Shown: positions 17,794-30,719, counted from the first letter of the stretch. The stretch: DNA of 64,000 bases from Paucibacter sp. B2R-40 (GCF_025717555.1 NZ_JAJIRP010000012.1:125987-189986); one strand, 5' to 3'. Notes: generated from the sequence alone by a model not told the origin. Numbers and translations are program-made.

Positions 17794-19214
17794 GGCTGCG
17801 CTCCCTTGTTCTTCGTCAAAAAGTCCACCGTCTGTGCCGGCACCGCGCCAATCGTGCCCGCGCCCATCACGATCACCACATCACCAGCGCGTGCGTGCGC
17901 AGCGATTTGCTCGGGCAAGGCCGACACCTCCGCCACAAACACTGGCCCCGCCCTGCCCGTTGCCTTGGCCGCCAATTGCAAGGCCTGCTCCAGCGCGCGC
18001 CCATTGGCGGCCTCGATCGGCGCCTCACCGGCGGCGTAGACCTCGGTCAGCAAGACCGCGTCCGCTGTGGAAATCACCTGCACAAAGTCCTCAAAGCAGT
18101 CGCGCGTGCGGGTGTAGCGATGCGGCTGAAAAGCCAGCACCAAGCGCCGGCCCGGGAAGGCGCCGCGTGCGGCCGCCAACACGGCGGCCATCTCGACGGG
18201 GTGGTGGCCGTAATCGTCGATCAGCGTGAACTCACCGCCACCGTGGGCAGGCAGTTCGCCAAAGCGCTGGAAGCGCCGCCCGACGCCGCCAAACTGAGAC
18301 AAGGCCACGGCGATTGGCGCGTCCGGCAGTTCCAACTCGGTCGCCACCGCAATCGCCGCCAGCGCGTTCAAGACATTGTGCGAGCCGGCCAAATTGAGCG
18401 TGATGGGCAGATCGACCATGCCTTGGCGCTGCACGGTGAAGCTCATCTGGCCGCCGCTCAAGGCCTGCACTTCGACGGCGCGCACATCGTTGTCGGCATT
18501 GAAGCCGTAGCTGATCACCGGCCTGGACAGCAGCGGCATGATGGAGCGCACGCCGGCATCGTCTCCACACAGTACAGCCGCGCCATAGAAGGGCATGCGG
18601 TGCAGGAACTCGACAAACGCAGCCTTCAGGCGCGCGAAGTCATGTCCATAGGTTTCCATATGGTCGGCGTCGATGTTGGTGACGACCGCCAACATCGGCA
18701 GCAGATTCAAGAAGGACGCATCCGACTCGTCCGCCTCGACGACGATGAATTCACCGGAGCCCAGGCGCGAGTTCGCTCCGGCGCTCATCAACTTGCCGCC
18801 GATCACAAAGGTCGGGTCGATGCCGGCCTCGGTCAGTACCGCCGTCACCAAGGACGTGGTCGTCGTCTTGCCATGCGTGCCGGCGATCGCGATGCCTTTT
18901 TTCAAGCGCATCAGCTCGGCCAACATCACCGCACGTGGCACCACCGGGATGCGCTGAGCGCGCGCCGCGATTACTTCGGGGTTGTCCGGTTTGACCGCCG
19001 TGGAAGTGACCACGGCCTGCGCGCCGGCGATGTGGCCAGCGGCGTGGCCGATGTGGATTTGCAGACCCAGGCTGGCGAGCCGCTGCGCGGTCGCGCTGTC
19101 CGATTGATCGGAGCCCGAGACGATGTAGCCCAGGTTGTGCAGAATCTCGGCGATGCCGCTCATGCCGGCGCCGCCGACACCGACGAAGTGGATGTGTTTG
19201 ACGGCGTGCTTCAT
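17790..19214 (-). CDS. murC: UDP-N-acetylmuramate--L-alanine ligase
   Basis: MurC adds the first amino acid of the peptide stem to UDP-MurNAc. The 474-residue protein begins [25 protein letters not shown], the Rossmann-like UDP-binding motif, and has the ATP loop [14 protein letters not shown], the central [12 protein letters not shown] and [13 protein letters not shown] motifs, and C-terminal domain motifs [11 protein letters not shown] and [11 protein letters not shown]. Start and stop overlap murG and ddl by 4 nt each (ATGA), which points to coupled translation. Confidence 0.98.
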   Translation of the reverse strand: MKHAVKHIHFVGVGGAGMSGIAEILHNLGYIVSGSDQSDSATAQRLASLGLQIHIGHAAGHIAGAQAVVTSTAVKPDNPEVIAARAQRIPVVPRAVMLAELMRLKKGIAIAGTHGKTTTTSLVTAVLTEAGIDPTFVIGGKLMSAGANSRLGSGEFIVVEADESDASFLNLLPMLAVVTNIDADHMETYGHDFARLKAAFVEFLHRMPFYGAAVLCGDDAGVRSIMPLLSRPVISYGFNADNDVRAVEVQALSGGQMSFTVQRQGMVDLPITLNLAGSHNVLNALAAIAVATELELPDAPIAVALSQFGGVGRRFQRFGELPAHGGGEFTLIDDYGHHPVEMAAVLAAARGAFPGRRLVLAFQPHRYTRTRDCFEDFVQVISTADAVLLTEVYAAGEAPIEAANGRALEQALQLAAKATGRAGPVFVAEVSALPEQIAAHARAGDVVIVMGAGTIGAVPAQTVDFLTKNKGAQP

Positions 19215-20290
19215 TTTGTATTTACCAAACCCTCAATTTCATCGGCGACCCGCGAAGCCGCGCGTGGCCGCGCCAAAGCGCGGGCTTTCTCGGCCATTTC
19301 CAACAGCGCCTCGCGGTCCATGCTCCTGAGCAACTGGTACGCACCCTCGGCCGACAAATCCTCTTGCGGCAGATGCACGGCCGCGCCATGCTGGGCCATG
19401 AAACGGGCGTTGTCGCGCTGGTGCGAGGTGGTGCTGACGACCAAGGGAATCAGCACCGAGGGCAAACCTGCCGCGCAAATTTCACTGACTGTGACCGCGC
19501 CGGCGCGGCACAAAATCAGATCGGCTTGCGCCAACTGCTGCGCCATATCGTCGATGAACGGCAGGATCTCGGCCTGCATGCCGGCTTCCCGGTAGGCAGC
19601 CTGAACCGCAGCAAAATTGGCCTGGCCTGTTTGATGCACGACGATGGGCCGCTCGGCCTGCGGCCACATTGCCAGCATTTTGGGCAGCATGTCGTTGATG
19701 GCGCGCGCGCCCAGCGAGCCGCCCACCACCAACAAGCGCAAGGGTCCGCTGCGGCCGGCATAACGCTCGGCCGGTGGGGCCAAAGCCTCGATTTCGGCCC
19801 GGACCGGGTTGCCGGTGACGACCGCCTTGCTCGTCGACGCGGCAGCCACGCCGTCGAAGCCAAAGCCGATTCGGCTCGCGAAGGGCTTGAGACTTTGGTT
19901 GCTCAAGAGCATGGCCGCGTCGGCGTTGATCAGCATCAGTGGGCGGCGCATCAGCCAGGCCATCAGCCCGCCGGGGAAGCAGACATACCCGCCCATGCCC
20001 AGCACCGCGTCGGCGCTGCGGTTGCCAAACACCGAACGGCTCTGCACAAAGGCCTGCACCAGCTTGAACACACCCTTGACCGTATGCAGCAGCCCCTTGC
20101 CACGCAGACCGGCAAAGGCGAGACGGTCAAGCGGAATGCCGGTCGGCGGCACCAGCTTGTTTTCCAGGCCCAGTTCGGTGCCCATCCAGCTGACGCTCCA
20201 GCCGCGCCGAATCATCTCTTCGGCCACGGCCAGACCGGGAATGATGTGGCCGCCGGTGCCGGCGGCCATGATGACCAAATGTTTGCTCAT
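19211..20290 (-). CDS. murG: Lipid II synthase glycosyltransferase MurG
   Basis: MurG transfers GlcNAc from UDP-GlcNAc to lipid I on the inner face of the membrane. With ATG 20288-20290 the protein is 359 residues and begins [26 protein letters not shown], the first glycine-rich loop. Further signatures are [26 protein letters not shown] and [26 protein letters not shown]. The frame is open 189 nt further upstream into the ftsW-murG spacer, but that text (rich in R, P, G) is not MurG-like. The start codon sits inside a palindromic repeat whose other copy is at the end of ftsW. Confidence 0.97.
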   Translation of the reverse strand: MSKHLVIMAAGTGGHIIPGLAVAEEMIRRGWSVSWMGTELGLENKLVPPTGIPLDRLAFAGLRGKGLLHTVKGVFKLVQAFVQSRSVFGNRSADAVLGMGGYVCFPGGLMAWLMRRPLMLINADAAMLLSNQSLKPFASRIGFGFDGVAAASTSKAVVTGNPVRAEIEALAPPAERYAGRSGPLRLLVVGGSLGARAINDMLPKMLAMWPQAERPIVVHQTGQANFAAVQAAYREAGMQAEILPFIDDMAQQLAQADLILCRAGAVTVSEICAAGLPSVLIPLVVSTTSHQRDNARFMAQHGAAVHLPQEDLSAEGAYQLLRSMDREALLEMAEKARALARPRAASRVADEIEGLVNTK

Positions 20291-20458
20291 GCGCGGCCTC
20301 CGCGCATGAATTGGCGGTTCTGGTGCCGGCCGGCCGCCAGTGCGGCCTTCACGTCGCTGCGCGACATGAGCCGGCCCCGGAACAGAGCACCGGCGTGTGT
20401 CCCACACGCCGAGGCCAGGTGCGTACACATGGCCTTCATGCGCGGCCTCCGCGCATGA
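20287..20458 (-). repeat. 149-bp ftsW-murG spacer bounded by identical 23-bp palindromes
   Basis: Two perfect copies of a 23-bp palindrome (arms tcatgcgcgg and ccgcgcatga around cct) lie at 20287-20309 and 20436-20458. Each contains the sequence GCATGA: the outer copy forms the end of ftsW (MRGGRA-stop) and the inner copy carries the murG start. Between them is a third hairpin, cggcgtgtg-tcc-cacacgccg (20391-20411). A 47-codon frame starting at ATG 20428-20430 also ends in MRGGRA and overlaps the murG start as ATGA, so it could act as a coupling leader. The arrangement suggests that an ancestral ftsW/murG ATGA overlap was split by a duplication or a small insertion. Confidence 0.75.
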
Positions 20459-21704
20459 GCGCCCTGTTCTCAATATCAATTCTCAGCACGATCGCCAGCG
20501 CCACACAGTTCATCAGAATCGCCGAGCCGCCAAAGCTCATCAGCGGCAAGGTCAGGCCCTTGGTCGGCAAAGCACCCAGGTTCACGCCCATATTGATGAA
20601 GGCCTGGCCGCCCATCCAGATGCCTATGCCTTGCGCATAGAGGCCGGCAAACACGCGGTCCAAGGCCACCGCTTGGCGACCGATGTGGAACAGGCGGCGC
20701 GACAGCCAGAAAAAGCCAATGATCACGACGGCCACGCCGACGAAGCCGAGTTCCTCGCCGATCACTGCCAGCAAGAAGTCGGTGTGTGCCTCGGGCAAAT
20801 AGTGCAGTTTCTCGACGCTCGAACCCAGGCCCTGACCGAACCATTCGCCGCGCCCGAAGGCAATCAGGGAATGTGTCAGCTGATAGGCCTTGCCCTGCGC
20901 GTACTTCTCATCCCAGGGGTTCAGATAGGCAAAGATGCGCTCGCGGCGAAAGTCGCTGAAGGCAATCATCAACACAAATGCACCGACCAGGACCGCCACG
21001 ATCAGGAAGAACATCCGGCCATTGACGCCGCCCAGGAACAGAATGCCCATCGCGATCGCGGCGATCACCATAAAGGCACCCATGTCCGGCTCGGCCAACA
21101 AGAGCACGCCAACAACGCCCAAGGCCATCGCCATCGGCCAGACCGCTTTGAAGAAGTTCTCACGCGCGTCCATCTTGCGCATCATGTAGCTGGCCGCATA
21201 CATCGCGATCGCCATCTTGGCCAACTCGGAGGGCTGAAAATTCATCACCCCCAGCGGTAACCAACGGCGCGCGCCGTAGACCACCTTGCCCACGCCGGGG
21301 ATCAAGACCGCCACCAGCAAGACCAACGAGACCACAAACATCCAGGGCGCCAAACGCTCCCAGGTCGACACCGGGATCTGTACCGTGATCAGCGCTGCGA
21401 TCAAGCCGAACACCAAGGCGAAGATATGGCGCGTCAAAAAATGCGTGGGTAAATACTTGGCAAAGCGCGGGTTGTCGGGCATCGCAATCGACGCCGAATA
21501 AACCATCAGCAGCCCCAAACCCATGAGGCCCAGGGTCACCCAGATCAAGGTCAAGTCCAGCCCTTGAATGCGCGTGGGCTGACCCGCCGTTGGCGACACC
21601 CACTCGCGCACCGGCACATCCACGGACGCATCTTTGGCGCCGGGCAGCATCGACTTCAAGCGCGCGGCGAAGCTACTCAATGACAGACCCGCAGCAGCAC
21701 TCAT
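20436..21704 (-). CDS. ftsW: Peptidoglycan polymerase FtsW
   Basis: FtsW is the SEDS-family glycosyltransferase that polymerises septal peptidoglycan with FtsI. The 422-residue protein has about ten transmembrane helices after a cytoplasmic N-terminus of roughly 50 residues. SEDS motifs visible are [62 protein letters not shown] and [17 protein letters not shown]. It overlaps the murD stop by 4 nt. Its last six codons (MRGGRA) and its stop lie in a 23-bp palindrome that is repeated at the murG start. Confidence 0.97.
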   Translation of the reverse strand: MSAAAGLSLSSFAARLKSMLPGAKDASVDVPVREWVSPTAGQPTRIQGLDLTLIWVTLGLMGLGLLMVYSASIAMPDNPRFAKYLPTHFLTRHIFALVFGLIAALITVQIPVSTWERLAPWMFVVSLVLLVAVLIPGVGKVVYGARRWLPLGVMNFQPSELAKMAIAMYAASYMMRKMDARENFFKAVWPMAMALGVVGVLLLAEPDMGAFMVIAAIAMGILFLGGVNGRMFFLIVAVLVGAFVLMIAFSDFRRERIFAYLNPWDEKYAQGKAYQLTHSLIAFGRGEWFGQGLGSSVEKLHYLPEAHTDFLLAVIGEELGFVGVAVVIIGFFWLSRRLFHIGRQAVALDRVFAGLYAQGIGIWMGGQAFINMGVNLGALPTKGLTLPLMSFGGSAILMNCVALAIVLRIDIENRALMRGGRA

Positions 21705-23497
21705 AAGCCCTGCCCCAGATCTTGCGCCAAGGCCTGCACGGCGCCAACAAAGACTTCGGCGCGGTGCGCGTAATTGCGGAACATGTCGAGGCTGGCACAG
21801 GCCGGGCTCAAGAGCACACTGTCACCGCTGTGCGCCTGCGCCAAACACCATTGCGTGGCGGCCTCCAAGCTGGCGTGGTTTTGCATTGGCACGCCGCTAT
21901 CGGCCAAGGCGGCGCGAATCTGCTCGGCGTCACGGCCGATCAGCGCCACCGCACGCGCATGGCGCGCCACACCTGCGGCCAAGGGGCTGAAATCCTGCCC
22001 CTTGCCGTCGCCGCCCAGAATCAGCACCAACTTGGCCGGCGCATGATCGGCGCCCAGGCCATTGATTGCAGCAACCGTCGCGCCGACATTGGTGCCCTTG
22101 GAATCGTCGTAAAAATCAACACCGTTCAAAGTGGCGACATGCTCGACCCGGTGCGGCTCGCCACGGTATTCGCGCAGGCCATGCAGCATAGGCGCCAGGG
22201 CACAGTCAGCGGCCGTTGCAAGCGCCAAAGCAGCCAAGGCATTGGCGGCGTTGTGCCGCCCGCGCACACGCAGAGCGTCGGCGGGCATGAGGCGCTGCAG
22301 CGTGATTTCTTCTTCCTCTTCGCCCTTTTTCCGGCGCAGAGTTTCATCTTGTTCGCGTGCCCGCACCAACCAGGCCATGCCACCTTCGGTGACCAAGCCA
22401 AAGTCGCCTGGCCGGTCAGGTGAATCCAAGCCGAAACGAGCGACACGGCGCCCCACCGATTTGGCCGCCCGACCGCGCCCTTGTTTGACCATCACGGCGG
22501 ACGGCACCATCGCCTCAACGGCCGGGTCGTCCCGATTGATGACCATCAAGGCAGCTTCACCGAACACCCGCGCCTTGGCCTGCGCATATGCCTTCATATC
22601 GCCATGCCAGTCCAGATGATCTTGGCTGAGATTGAGCACAGCGGCCGCTGTGGGCTCGAAGCCGCGCACCTCGTCGAGCTGAAAACTGGACAACTCCAAG
22701 ACCCAGACCTCGGGCAAAAACTCGAACACCGGGCCCTTGGGGCGCGGCGGATCAATCGGCAGCGGTGCTTCGTTCAAGAGCGCGTCGACCATTTCCATCG
22801 TGGTCTGGGTGGCTTCGATTTCCGCCTCGGGCTCGACCACTGGCTCGGGAGCAAACTCAGGCGCCAACTCCAGCGCCTGATCAACAGCGACCGAGTCGGC
22901 TGCGGCCAACGATGGCTGCAATGCACCCTCAGGCAATGGCTGTTCAGGCGCGGATTGATCTTGCTCAGGCACTTGGTCCGGCTCCTGATCGAGCGCCTGC
23001 GACAGCGTCGTCAACATACTGGGTCCGATATTGCCGGCCATTACCACCCGCTTGCCGGCCCGCTCGACCAGCAAGGCCGTCATGCAAGTGGTGGTGGTTT
23101 TGCCATTGGTGCCGGTGATGGCCAGCACAGCCGGCGCGTAGCGCCGACTCTGCTTCAGGTCGGCCAAGGCCTGTGCGAACAGACCCAACTCACCTTGCAC
23201 CGGCACGCCGGTCTGCACTGCTTGCGTCAACAGCGGTGCAATGCGTGCATCCAGAGGTGACAGACCGGGGCTCTTGAGGACCATCTGGACGCCGTTCAAG
23301 GCCGTCAGCGGCAAATCGCCATGGCAGAACTCGGCGGCCGGCAGCTCGGCGCGCAGCTTTTCCAACTGCGGTGGATTGGCGCGCGAGTCCCAGACCTGAA
23401 CGCTGGCGCCATAACGCGTCATCCAGGCGGCCATGGCCAAGCCAGAGTCGCCCAGACCCAAGACCAATACGCGAATACCTTCGTAGCTGCGCATCAC
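21701..23497 (-). CDS. murD: UDP-MurNAc-L-Ala--D-glutamate ligase with a large insertion
   Basis: MurD adds D-glutamate to UDP-MurNAc-L-Ala. All family motifs are present: [112 protein letters not shown] and [21 protein letters not shown]. The 598 residues exceed the usual 440-500. About 95 residues (168-262) rich in Glu, Pro, Gln and Ala are inserted between AGNIGPSML and the LELSSFQL strand, where E. coli MurD has about ten. A smaller charged insertion ([10 protein letters not shown]) precedes the RGRHN motif. Both should form surface loops, because the reading frame and all catalytic motifs are intact. Confidence 0.96.
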   Translation of the reverse strand: MMRSYEGIRVLVLGLGDSGLAMAAWMTRYGASVQVWDSRANPPQLEKLRAELPAAEFCHGDLPLTALNGVQMVLKSPGLSPLDARIAPLLTQAVQTGVPVQGELGLFAQALADLKQSRRYAPAVLAITGTNGKTTTTCMTALLVERAGKRVVMAGNIGPSMLTTLSQALDQEPDQVPEQDQSAPEQPLPEGALQPSLAAADSVAVDQALELAPEFAPEPVVEPEAEIEATQTTMEMVDALLNEAPLPIDPPRPKGPVFEFLPEVWVLELSSFQLDEVRGFEPTAAAVLNLSQDHLDWHGDMKAYAQAKARVFGEAALMVINRDDPAVEAMVPSAVMVKQGRGRAAKSVGRRVARFGLDSPDRPGDFGLVTEGGMAWLVRAREQDETLRRKKGEEEEEITLQRLMPADALRVRGRHNAANALAALALATAADCALAPMLHGLREYRGEPHRVEHVATLNGVDFYDDSKGTNVGATVAAINGLGADHAPAKLVLILGGDGKGQDFSPLAAGVARHARAVALIGRDAEQIRAALADSGVPMQNHASLEAATQWCLAQAHSGDSVLLSPACASLDMFRNYAHRAEVFVGAVQALAQDLGQGL

Positions 23498-23498
23498 C

Positions 23499-24677
23499 TT
23501 ACCTGAGCTTCAAGCTGGCCAAGCCGACCAAGCACAGCAGCATGGTGATGATCCAGAAGCGCACCACCACTTGCGTTTCTTTCCAGCCAGACTTCTCGAA
23601 ATGGTGGTGAAGCGGCGCCATCTTGAAGATACGCCGTCCGGTTCCGAACTTCTTCTTGGTGTATTTGAACCAGCTCACCTGCAACATCACCGACAAGACC
23701 TCGGCCACAAAAATACCGCCCATGATGCCGAGCAGCATTTCCTGTCGCGTGATCACCGCCATCGTGCCGAGCGCGCCGCCCAGCGAGAGCGCACCGACGT
23801 CGCCCATGAAGACCTGCGCCGGGTGGGCGTTGAACCACAAGAAGGCAAGACCTGCCCCCGCCATTGCGGCACAGAAAATCAGCAACTCGCCGGCACCGGG
23901 GATGTAGGGCAGGAGCAGGTATTTGGAGAACACCGAGGAGCCGGTGAAATAGGCGAACAGGCCCAGCACCGAGCCCACCATCACCACCGGCATGATGGCC
24001 AGGCCGTCCAGCCCGTCGGTGATGTTGACCGCATTGCTGCAGCCCACAATGACGAAGTAAGACAAGCCGATAAAGCCGAACACGCCCAGCGGATAGCTGA
24101 CCGTCTTGAAGAAGGGCACGATCAAGTCGGCCTTGGGCGGCAACTCGGTCGAGAAGCCGCTGCTGATCCAGCGGAAGAACAACTCAATGACACCAAAGAT
24201 CGAGGTCTCCGAGACGCTGAAGGCCAGGTACAGCGCGGCGATCAGACCGATCAATGATTGCCAGAAGAACTTCTCGCGGCTGGCCATGCCCTCAGGGTCT
24301 TTATCGACCACCTTGCGCCAGTCATCGACCCAGCCGATCGCACCGAAGCCCATGGTCACCAACATCACGACCCAGACAAAGCGGTTGCTCCAATCGAACC
24401 ACAAGAGCGTGGACACGCCGATGCCGATCAGAATCAGCACGCCGCCCATGGTCGGTGTGCCGCTTTTGACCAAATGCTGCTGAATGCCGTACTCGCGGAT
24501 AGGTTGGCCGATCTTCATCTCGGTCAGTTTGCGGATCACCCAGGGGCCAAAGGCCAGGCCGATCAACAAGGCGGTCAGCGCCGCCATCACCGCACGGAAG
24601 GTGATGTATTGAAAGACGCGCAGGAATCCGAGTTCGGGATAAAGGCTCTGCAACCATTGAGCCAGACTAAGCAGCAT
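23499..24677 (-). CDS. mraY: Phospho-MurNAc-pentapeptide transferase
   Basis: MraY attaches phospho-MurNAc-pentapeptide to undecaprenyl phosphate, giving lipid I. The 392-residue protein has about ten transmembrane helices and the family motifs [44 protein letters not shown] and [26 protein letters not shown] 24675-24677 is preferred because it begins MLLSLAQWL and has GGAG 8 nt upstream; an alternative start 15 nt upstream lies deeper in murF. It overlaps murF by 11 nt and is followed by murD after 1 nt. Confidence 0.97.
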   Translation of the reverse strand: MLLSLAQWLQSLYPELGFLRVFQYITFRAVMAALTALLIGLAFGPWVIRKLTEMKIGQPIREYGIQQHLVKSGTPTMGGVLILIGIGVSTLLWFDWSNRFVWVVMLVTMGFGAIGWVDDWRKVVDKDPEGMASREKFFWQSLIGLIAALYLAFSVSETSIFGVIELFFRWISSGFSTELPPKADLIVPFFKTVSYPLGVFGFIGLSYFVIVGCSNAVNITDGLDGLAIMPVVMVGSVLGLFAYFTGSSVFSKYLLLPYIPGAGELLIFCAAMAGAGLAFLWFNAHPAQVFMGDVGALSLGGALGTMAVITRQEMLLGIMGGIFVAEVLSVMLQVSWFKYTKKKFGTGRRIFKMAPLHHHFEKSGWKETQVVVRFWIITMLLCLVGLASLKLR

Positions 24678-26096
24678 GGTTTGCTCCTGCACCTTGTGCC
24701 TGCAAGGCGCTCACGACCCGTTCCATCTGCATGAATCTCGAACCCTTGACCAAAACCTGTTTGACGATAGGCTGCGCGTCCGCAGCGGCGAGCGCCTCGG
24801 CCATCTCTGCGCTGCTCTTGAAATGCTTGGCCGCCGCGCCGTAGGCGGCGGCGGCGTCTGCCGCCGCGTTGCCGGCTGTCCACAAATGCGTGATGCCGCG
24901 CGCGGCCGCGTAGGCACCGACCTCGCGGTGAAAGGCCTCGCCTTGTTCGCCCACTTCACCCATATCTCCGAGCAGCATCCATGAGCTGCCACCCAGGTCA
25001 GCCAGCACATCAATGGCTGCGCGTACGCTGTCGGGGTTGGCGTTGTAGCTGTCGTCGATCAGGGTGACGCGCCGCTCGCCCTGCATGAAGCTCTTCAGCT
25101 GCGAGCGGCCCTTGACCGGCTGAAAGCTTTCCAGTCCGCGCACAATCGCCGTCAGCGGCGCGCCGGCAGCCAGCGTACAAGCGGCCGCTGCCAAGGCATT
25201 GCGCACATTGTGCAAACCCGCCACGGCCAGCGCGACCGGCGCGTCGCCGGCGGGCGTGTGCAATTCCAGCGCCCAATGGCCTGCTTGCGCCGCATCCACC
25301 CAGATGGCGGTCCCGGTCACATCGGCTTCACCTTGCAAGGCAAAACTCAGATGCGGGCGCGTGCCGGCCATCGCGTGCCAGATCGGCGCGCAAGCATCTT
25401 CGGCCGGGAACACGGCCACGCCGCTGCTGCCCAGCGCTTCAATCACGGCGCCGTTCTCGCGCGCGGCGGCTTCTACCGTTTGCAGAAACTCCTGGTGCTC
25501 ACGTTGCGCGTTATTGACCAAGGCCACCGTCGGCGCGCTCATCTGGGCCAGCGGGGCGATCTCACCCGGATGGTTCATGCCCAACTCGACCACCGCGGCG
25601 CGCATCCAATGCGACTCGTCCTGGCGCAAGCGCAGCAGGGTCAAGGGCACGCCGATGTCGTTATTGAAGTTACCAGCCGTGGCAAGCGAGTCCTCTCCCA
25701 ACCAGGCCTTGAAGATGCTGGCAATCATCTGTGTCACCGTGGTCTTGCCGTTGCTGCCGGTGACTGCGATCAGAGGCAGCTGACATTGGGCACGCCAAGC
25801 GGCCGCCAAATGACCCAAGGCCGCCTTCGCATCGGGCACCAGGATGCCGGGCATGGCCGCTTCGTTCAAGCTCCGCTCTGCCAGCGCCGCCACCGCACCG
25901 GCTCCCGCTGCCTGGGGCAAAAACTCATGCGCATCAAAGCGCTCGCCGCGCAAGGCAACGAACAGATCGCCCGCCGTCAAGCTGCGACTGTCGCTGTGGA
26001 CGCGGGCAATCTCAGTCGAGGGGTCACCGATCAGCTGCGCTTGCGGCACGGCGCTCAACAGCAACCGATGAGCTTGCCCCAAGGTCATCAACGCGC

Positions 26097-26100
<4 letters not shown>
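24667..26100 (-). CDS. murF: UDP-MurNAc-tripeptide--D-Ala-D-Ala ligase
   Basis: MurF adds D-Ala-D-Ala to complete the UDP-MurNAc pentapeptide. The 477-residue protein has [31 protein letters not shown] at the N-terminus, the ATP loop [27 protein letters not shown], the [12 protein letters not shown] motif and [20 protein letters not shown] in the C-terminal domain. The start overlaps murE by 4 nt (ATGA). It ends inside the mraY start region. Confidence 0.97.
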
Positions 26101-27587
<1,487 letters not shown>

Positions 27588-27594
27588 GATCTTT

Positions 27595-29430
27595 TTAGAA
27601 ACTTTCCTCGACGGCCTGCACTTTTTGGCTGGCGATGATCTGCGGCTTGACCTCAAGGTCGGTCGGCACATTGAGCAGGCGCAGGCTCTGCGCCACGACC
27701 TGGCTGAATACCGGACCGGCCACTGCGCCGCCGAAATAGACGCCATTGCTCGGCTCGTCCACCATCACCGCGACGATGATGCGCGGCTTGCCGATCGGCG
27801 CCATGCCGACAAACCAGGAGCGGTATTTATGGCCGGCATAGCCCTTGCCTTCTTGCTTGTGCGCGGTGCCTGATTTGCCGCCGACGCTGTAGCCACTGAC
27901 CATGGCCTGCGGTGCGGTGCCGCCGGGTCCGGCCGCCATTTGCAGCATGCCGCGCATGGTTTCGGCCGTCTTGGGCGAAAACACCCGGATGCCCGTGACC
28001 ACTTCGTCGGGCGGCTTGCGCATCATGGTGATCGGAATCACCTCGCCGTCATGGGCGAACACGGTGTAGGCACGCGCCAGTTGCAGTAGCGAGGCGGACA
28101 GGCCGTAGCCATAGGCCATCGTCGCCTGCTCGATCGGCCGCCAGCTCTTGTAGGGCCGTAGCTTGCCGGTGATGGCGCCGGGGAAGTCGATCTGCGGCCG
28201 CTGGCCCAGGCCGATGGCGGTGAACAGCTCATGCATCTCGCGCGGCTGCATGGATAGCGCCAGCTTGGCCGCGCCGACGTTGCTGGACTTTTGAATGATC
28301 TGCGTGACGGTCAGCGTGTCGCGCGGTGTGTGGTCGGTGGGCGACCAGCCGGCGATGCTGACGCTGCCGCGCCCGGTGTTGATGACGGTATCGGGCGTGA
28401 CCCGGCCGGTCTCCAAGGCCAGACCGACGATCATCGGCTTCATGGTCGAGCCGGGCTCGAAGATATCGGTCAGCGCGCGGTTGCGCAGTTGCGCGCCACT
28501 GAGGTTTTTGCGCTCGTCGGGCTTGTAGCTGGGAAAGTTGGCAAGCGCCAGAATTTCGCCGGTCTGCGCATCAAGCACGACCACGCTGCCGGCCTTGGCC
28601 TTGTGCTCGGCGACCGCGTCGCGGATGCGCTGATAGGCAAAGAACTGCACCTTGGAGTCGATCGACAGGTCGATATCGCGGCCATTGGCGGCCGGCACGC
28701 GCTCGCCAATGTCCTCGACCACGCGGCCCAGGCGGTCGCGCACGACCGAGCGGCTGCCGTCACGCCCTTGCAGGTCTTTTTGGCGTGCCAGCTCGATGCC
28801 TTCCTGGCCCTTGTCCTCGACATTGGTGAAGCCCACCACATGGGCGGCAGCCTCGCCTTCCGGATACTTACGCTTGTATTCGCGGTCTTGGAACACGCCT
28901 TTCAGGCCCAAGGCCTTGATCTGCGCGGCGACCTGATCGTCGGCCTGGCGCTGCAGCCAGACAAAGCGCGTGGCAGGATCGAGCTTGCGCTCTAAATCGG
29001 CGTTAGAGATGCCAAGGATCTTGGCCAAGGCCTTGCGCTTTTCGGGGTCGGCATCGACCTCTTTGGGAATCGCCCAGACCGAGGGCACGGCCACGCTGGC
29101 GGCCAGCACCTGGTTGTTGCGATCATTGATGCGGCCGCGGCTGGCCGGCAGTTCCAGCTGATGCACATAGCGCGCCTCGCCCTGCTTTTGATAAAACTGC
29201 GTACCAATCACCTGCACATAGAGGGCGCGGGCCAGCAAGCCGGTGAAAGCGATGCCGACCAAGGCAACCAGAAAGCGCGAACGCCAGACCGGCGTTTTGG
29301 AGGCCAGCAATGGGCTGCTGGAATAGGTGACGCTGCGCGTGCCCTGGTTGGCCACCATGGCTTTGGCGCTGCGCGCCGAGCGCTTGTTCGGCTCGGCACC
29401 GCTGGAGCGAGCGCGCTTAAACCATTTCAT
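27595..29430 (-). CDS. ftsI: Septal transpeptidase FtsI (PBP3)
   Basis: FtsI is the class B penicillin-binding protein that crosslinks septal peptidoglycan with FtsW. The 611-residue protein has a cytoplasmic N-terminus of about 50 residues, one transmembrane helix (FLVALVGIAFTGLLARALYVQ), a pedestal domain (LPASRGRINDRNNQVLAAS) and the transpeptidase domain. Active-site motifs are STMK (about residue 326), SSN (about 382) and KSGTA (about 520). KSGT in place of KTGT is a tolerated variant. It overlaps ftsL by 4 nt. Confidence 0.97.
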   Translation of the reverse strand: MKWFKRARSSGAEPNKRSARSAKAMVANQGTRSVTYSSSPLLASKTPVWRSRFLVALVGIAFTGLLARALYVQVIGTQFYQKQGEARYVHQLELPASRGRINDRNNQVLAASVAVPSVWAIPKEVDADPEKRKALAKILGISNADLERKLDPATRFVWLQRQADDQVAAQIKALGLKGVFQDREYKRKYPEGEAAAHVVGFTNVEDKGQEGIELARQKDLQGRDGSRSVVRDRLGRVVEDIGERVPAANGRDIDLSIDSKVQFFAYQRIRDAVAEHKAKAGSVVVLDAQTGEILALANFPSYKPDERKNLSGAQLRNRALTDIFEPGSTMKPMIVGLALETGRVTPDTVINTGRGSVSIAGWSPTDHTPRDTLTVTQIIQKSSNVGAAKLALSMQPREMHELFTAIGLGQRPQIDFPGAITGKLRPYKSWRPIEQATMAYGYGLSASLLQLARAYTVFAHDGEVIPITMMRKPPDEVVTGIRVFSPKTAETMRGMLQMAAGPGGTAPQAMVSGYSVGGKSGTAHKQEGKGYAGHKYRSWFVGMAPIGKPRIIVAVMVDEPSNGVYFGGAVAGPVFSQVVAQSLRLLNVPTDLEVKPQIIASQKVQAVEESF

Positions 29431-29732
29431 CGCGAGGCTCCGGCTTTGCTGGCGGCCGCAGCGGCGGCGTGATCCTCGGCAGTTTGAATCACATTCGGAC
29501 TGATCGCACGCATCTTCAAGCGCTCACGGGCAACCTGCTCCACGCGCAAATTGGTCGCTTGCGCATGACGCTCGGCCTGTAGGCGCTGGCTGTCGGCCTC
29601 CAGGCGGCGGCCTTCGGCCTGCGCCCGGTCCACCTCGGTAAAAAGGCGGCGGGCCTCATAGGCGCTGCGCACCAAGACCATGCCGGACCCCAGCACGATC
29701 AGCAGCAAAACAAAATTCAGCCGCCCCAACAT
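29427..29732 (-). CDS. ftsL: Cell division protein FtsL
   Basis: FtsL is a small bitopic divisome protein that pairs with FtsB through a periplasmic coiled coil. The 101-residue product has a transmembrane helix at about residues 4-20 (LNFVLLLIVLGSGMVLV) and a helical region (AYEARRLFTEVDRAQAEGRRLEADSQRLQAERHAQATNLRVEQVARERLKM) with the leucine-rich heptad pattern of the family. Position between rsmH (3-nt gap) and ftsI (4-nt overlap) supports the name, since sequence conservation is low. Confidence 0.93.
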   Translation of the reverse strand: MLGRLNFVLLLIVLGSGMVLVRSAYEARRLFTEVDRAQAEGRRLEADSQRLQAERHAQATNLRVEQVARERLKMRAISPNVIQTAEDHAAAAAASKAGASR

Positions 29733-29735
29733 GGC

Positions 29736-30719
29736 CTACTCGCCCCGCCGGCGCTTGTGATGCTCAACAGGCAGCGGCACGTCGGTGCGCTGCGCAATGC
29801 GCAGGACGGCCGAGCGTGAACGGGGATTGGCCTGCACCTCGGCCTCGCTGGGCTTGATGCGGGCAATCGCCTCCAAGGCCAAGGGCTTGGGCTCGGCAAA
29901 CAGCGCGCGGCGGTCGACCACCTGCTTGCTGTGGCCGCCGATGAAGTTCTTGACGATGCGATCTTCAAGCGAATGGAAGCTGATGATGGCCATGCGCCCG
30001 CCGGGTGCGAGCAGCGCCAGCGCCGCGTTCAGCCCTTGCTCAAGCTCCTCAAGCTCGCCATTGACGTGAATCCGAAGAGCTTGAAATGTGCGCGTGGCGG
30101 GGTTTTGGCCCGGCTCGCGTGTCTTGACCGCACGAGCCACGACTTCGGACAAGTCATCCGTGGTTCGGACGGCTCGGCCCTCGACGCGGCGAGCAACAAG
30201 CGCCTTTGCAATTTGCACAGCAAACCGTTCTTCCCCATAGTTGCGCACGACCTCCGCAATCTGGCGCTCATCGGCGCGGGCCAGGAAATCCGCGGCACTT
30301 TCGCCGCGGGTGGTATCCATGCGCATATCCAGCGGCCCGCTGAAGCGGAAGCTGAACCCACGCTCGGGGTTATCAATCTGCGGGCTCGACACGCCCAGGT
30401 CCAAGAGCACACCCTGCACCTGCTCGATGCCGATGGCGCGCAGCTGCGCGCGCATATCGGCAAAGGCCGAGTGAACAATCGTGAAGCGCGGGTCGCTGAT
30501 GCGATCCGGCCCTTCGGTGGCGGCGGCAATCGCCTCCAAATCGCGGTCAATCGCGATCAAACGGCCCTGTGGGCTGAGCTTATTCAACAACAGGCGGGAA
30601 TGCCCGCCACGCCCAAAAGTGCCGTCAACATAAATACCGTCGGGTGAGGTCAGGACGCTCTCGACGGCTTCATTCAAGAGCACGGTGGTGTGCGAGAACT
30701 GTGGTGCTTGCGTATCCAT
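29736..30719 (-). CDS. rsmH: 16S rRNA m4C1402 methyltransferase
   Basis: RsmH (MraW) N4-methylates C1402 of 16S rRNA at the decoding centre. The 327-residue SAM-dependent enzyme shows [32 protein letters not shown] at the N-terminus, [60 protein letters not shown] and [13 protein letters not shown] near the end. Start and mraZ stop overlap by one base (TGATG). Length is typical. Confidence 0.97.
   Translation of the reverse strand: MDTQAPQFSHTTVLLNEAVESVLTSPDGIYVDGTFGRGGHSRLLLNKLSPQGRLIAIDRDLEAIAAATEGPDRISDPRFTIVHSAFADMRAQLRAIGIEQVQGVLLDLGVSSPQIDNPERGFSFRFSGPLDMRMDTTRGESAADFLARADERQIAEVVRNYGEERFAVQIAKALVARRVEGRAVRTTDDLSEVVARAVKTREPGQNPATRTFQALRIHVNGELEELEQGLNAALALLAPGGRMAIISFHSLEDRIVKNFIGGHSKQVVDRRALFAEPKPLALEAIARIKPSEAEVQANPRSRSAVLRIAQRTDVPLPVEHHKRRRGE

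Noticed and set aside
17754..19595. 613-codon plus-strand open frame antisense to murC and murG
   Set aside because: It is an antisense shadow: low-complexity H/Q/R/G composition, no motifs, and fully covered by two well-conserved essential genes.
27588..27746. 53-residue upstream extension of MurE
   Set aside because: It lies entirely within ftsI in another frame and is arginine/serine-rich; the family N-terminus starts at 27587.
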